From an uncultured Alistipes sp. (GTDB lineage: Bacteria > Bacteroidota > Bacteroidia > Bacteroidales > Rikenellaceae): DNA of 64,000 nucleotides. The translations under genes and the position numbers were made by a program. The DNA lies in assembly GCA_944321955.1 (NCBI GenBank), contig CALUNG010000007.1, positions 1 to 64,000 on the forward strand, given 5' to 3'. Of this stretch, positions 63,911 through 64,000 are shown one piece after another (positions within the stretch are counted from its first letter, which is position 1; every line of letters starts with the position of its first letter). The notes under the pieces are model-generated. The model had not been told where the DNA came from. It did no database searches and saw only the letters and a program-made list of their open reading frames with translations.

Positions 63911-64000
63911 TTATTCGGCGTGGATAGCTTCGCTCGGGCAAACGCTTGCGCATGTACCGCAATCGATGCATTTGTCAGGGTCGATAACATAGATATCGCC
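63911..64000 (-). CDS. 4Fe-4S ferredoxin, 5' part outside the window
   Basis: The last 29 codons and the TAA are visible, reading GDIYVIDPDKC, then IDCGTCASVCPSEAIHAE. The pattern C-x2-C-x2-C-x3-CP is a complete [4Fe-4S] binding motif. Its closeness to the C-terminus is typical of small 2[4Fe-4S] clostridial-type ferredoxins of about 55 residues. The first cluster motif would lie beyond base 64000. It likely carries electrons in anaerobic metabolism. Confidence 0.88.
   Translation of the reverse strand, partial: GDIYVIDPDKCIDCGTCASVCPSEAIHAE

Overview
The window looks like a chromosomal segment of a GC-rich member of the order Bacteroidales, most likely Alistipes/Rikenellaceae. This is inferred from gene content and style, not from a marker-gene search. 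Supporting signs are a SusC/SusD pair, Bacteroidetes-type lipoproteins (some with acidic residues after the lipid-modified Cys), a Porin_10-type porin, DUF2723 and NamZ families, absence of Shine-Dalgarno-like leaders, and many matches to the Bacteroidetes -7 element TAnnTTTG at sensible distances before genes. No phage, IS element, integrase, CRISPR array or rRNA was recognised. One tRNA is present, tRNA-Leu(CAA).

Layout. 1-6.6 kb: a large repeat-containing surface lipoprotein gene cut by the window edge (minus strand), then uvrC, a YeiH-type transporter and a flavodiiron protein (plus strand). 6.6-15.6 kb: a minus-strand block with a SusC/SusD pair followed by a hybrid histidine kinase and an NtrC-type sigma-54 activator. 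15.8-23.1 kb: a TetR-led RND efflux operon (TetR, adaptor, RND pump, TolC-like factor) whose pump gene is broken by one in-frame TAG, plus a divergent AraC regulator. 23.2-30.1 kb: a small beta-barrel protein, MmcQ/YjbR protein, tRNA-Leu, SulP transporter, Na+/Ca2+ exchanger, DUF2156-GNAT fusion, nadC and a small lipoprotein. 30.1-34.9 kb: a TonB-dependent receptor, a LuxR-type regulator with a degenerate receiver, rlmH and a short GH2-like protein. 35.0-40 kb: asnS, rpoN (sigma-54), a YbaK-type deacylase and gdhA. 40.1-47.8 kb: an OPT transporter-pepT-nadE operon and a manC-murF operon. 47.9-51.6 kb: pssA, porin and lytic transglycosylase. 51.6-57 kb: queG, an acyl-CoA synthetase, and cysS-prfB. 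57.3-64 kb: DUF2723 membrane protein, NamZ muramidase, a four-repeat surface lipoprotein, and the 3' end of a ferredoxin gene.

How parts fit together. The most interesting regulatory idea is that the SusC/SusD pair may be driven by sigma-54. Its upstream region has no clear TAnnTTTG element. It has a near-match to a -24/-12 promoter, and about 70-125 bp further upstream three copies of TGTGGAA (two in line 21 bp apart, one inverted). The activator-type regulator lies just downstream in the same orientation, and rpoN is in the same window. The OPT-pepT pair is a coherent peptide import and cleavage unit. Other genes are mostly housekeeping: translation, NAD synthesis, envelope, repair.

Several longest-ORF starts were moved downstream because a promoter element lies inside the extension (YeiH, kinase, GH2, gdhA, acyl-CoA synthetase), or because the signal peptide or family N-terminus begins later.
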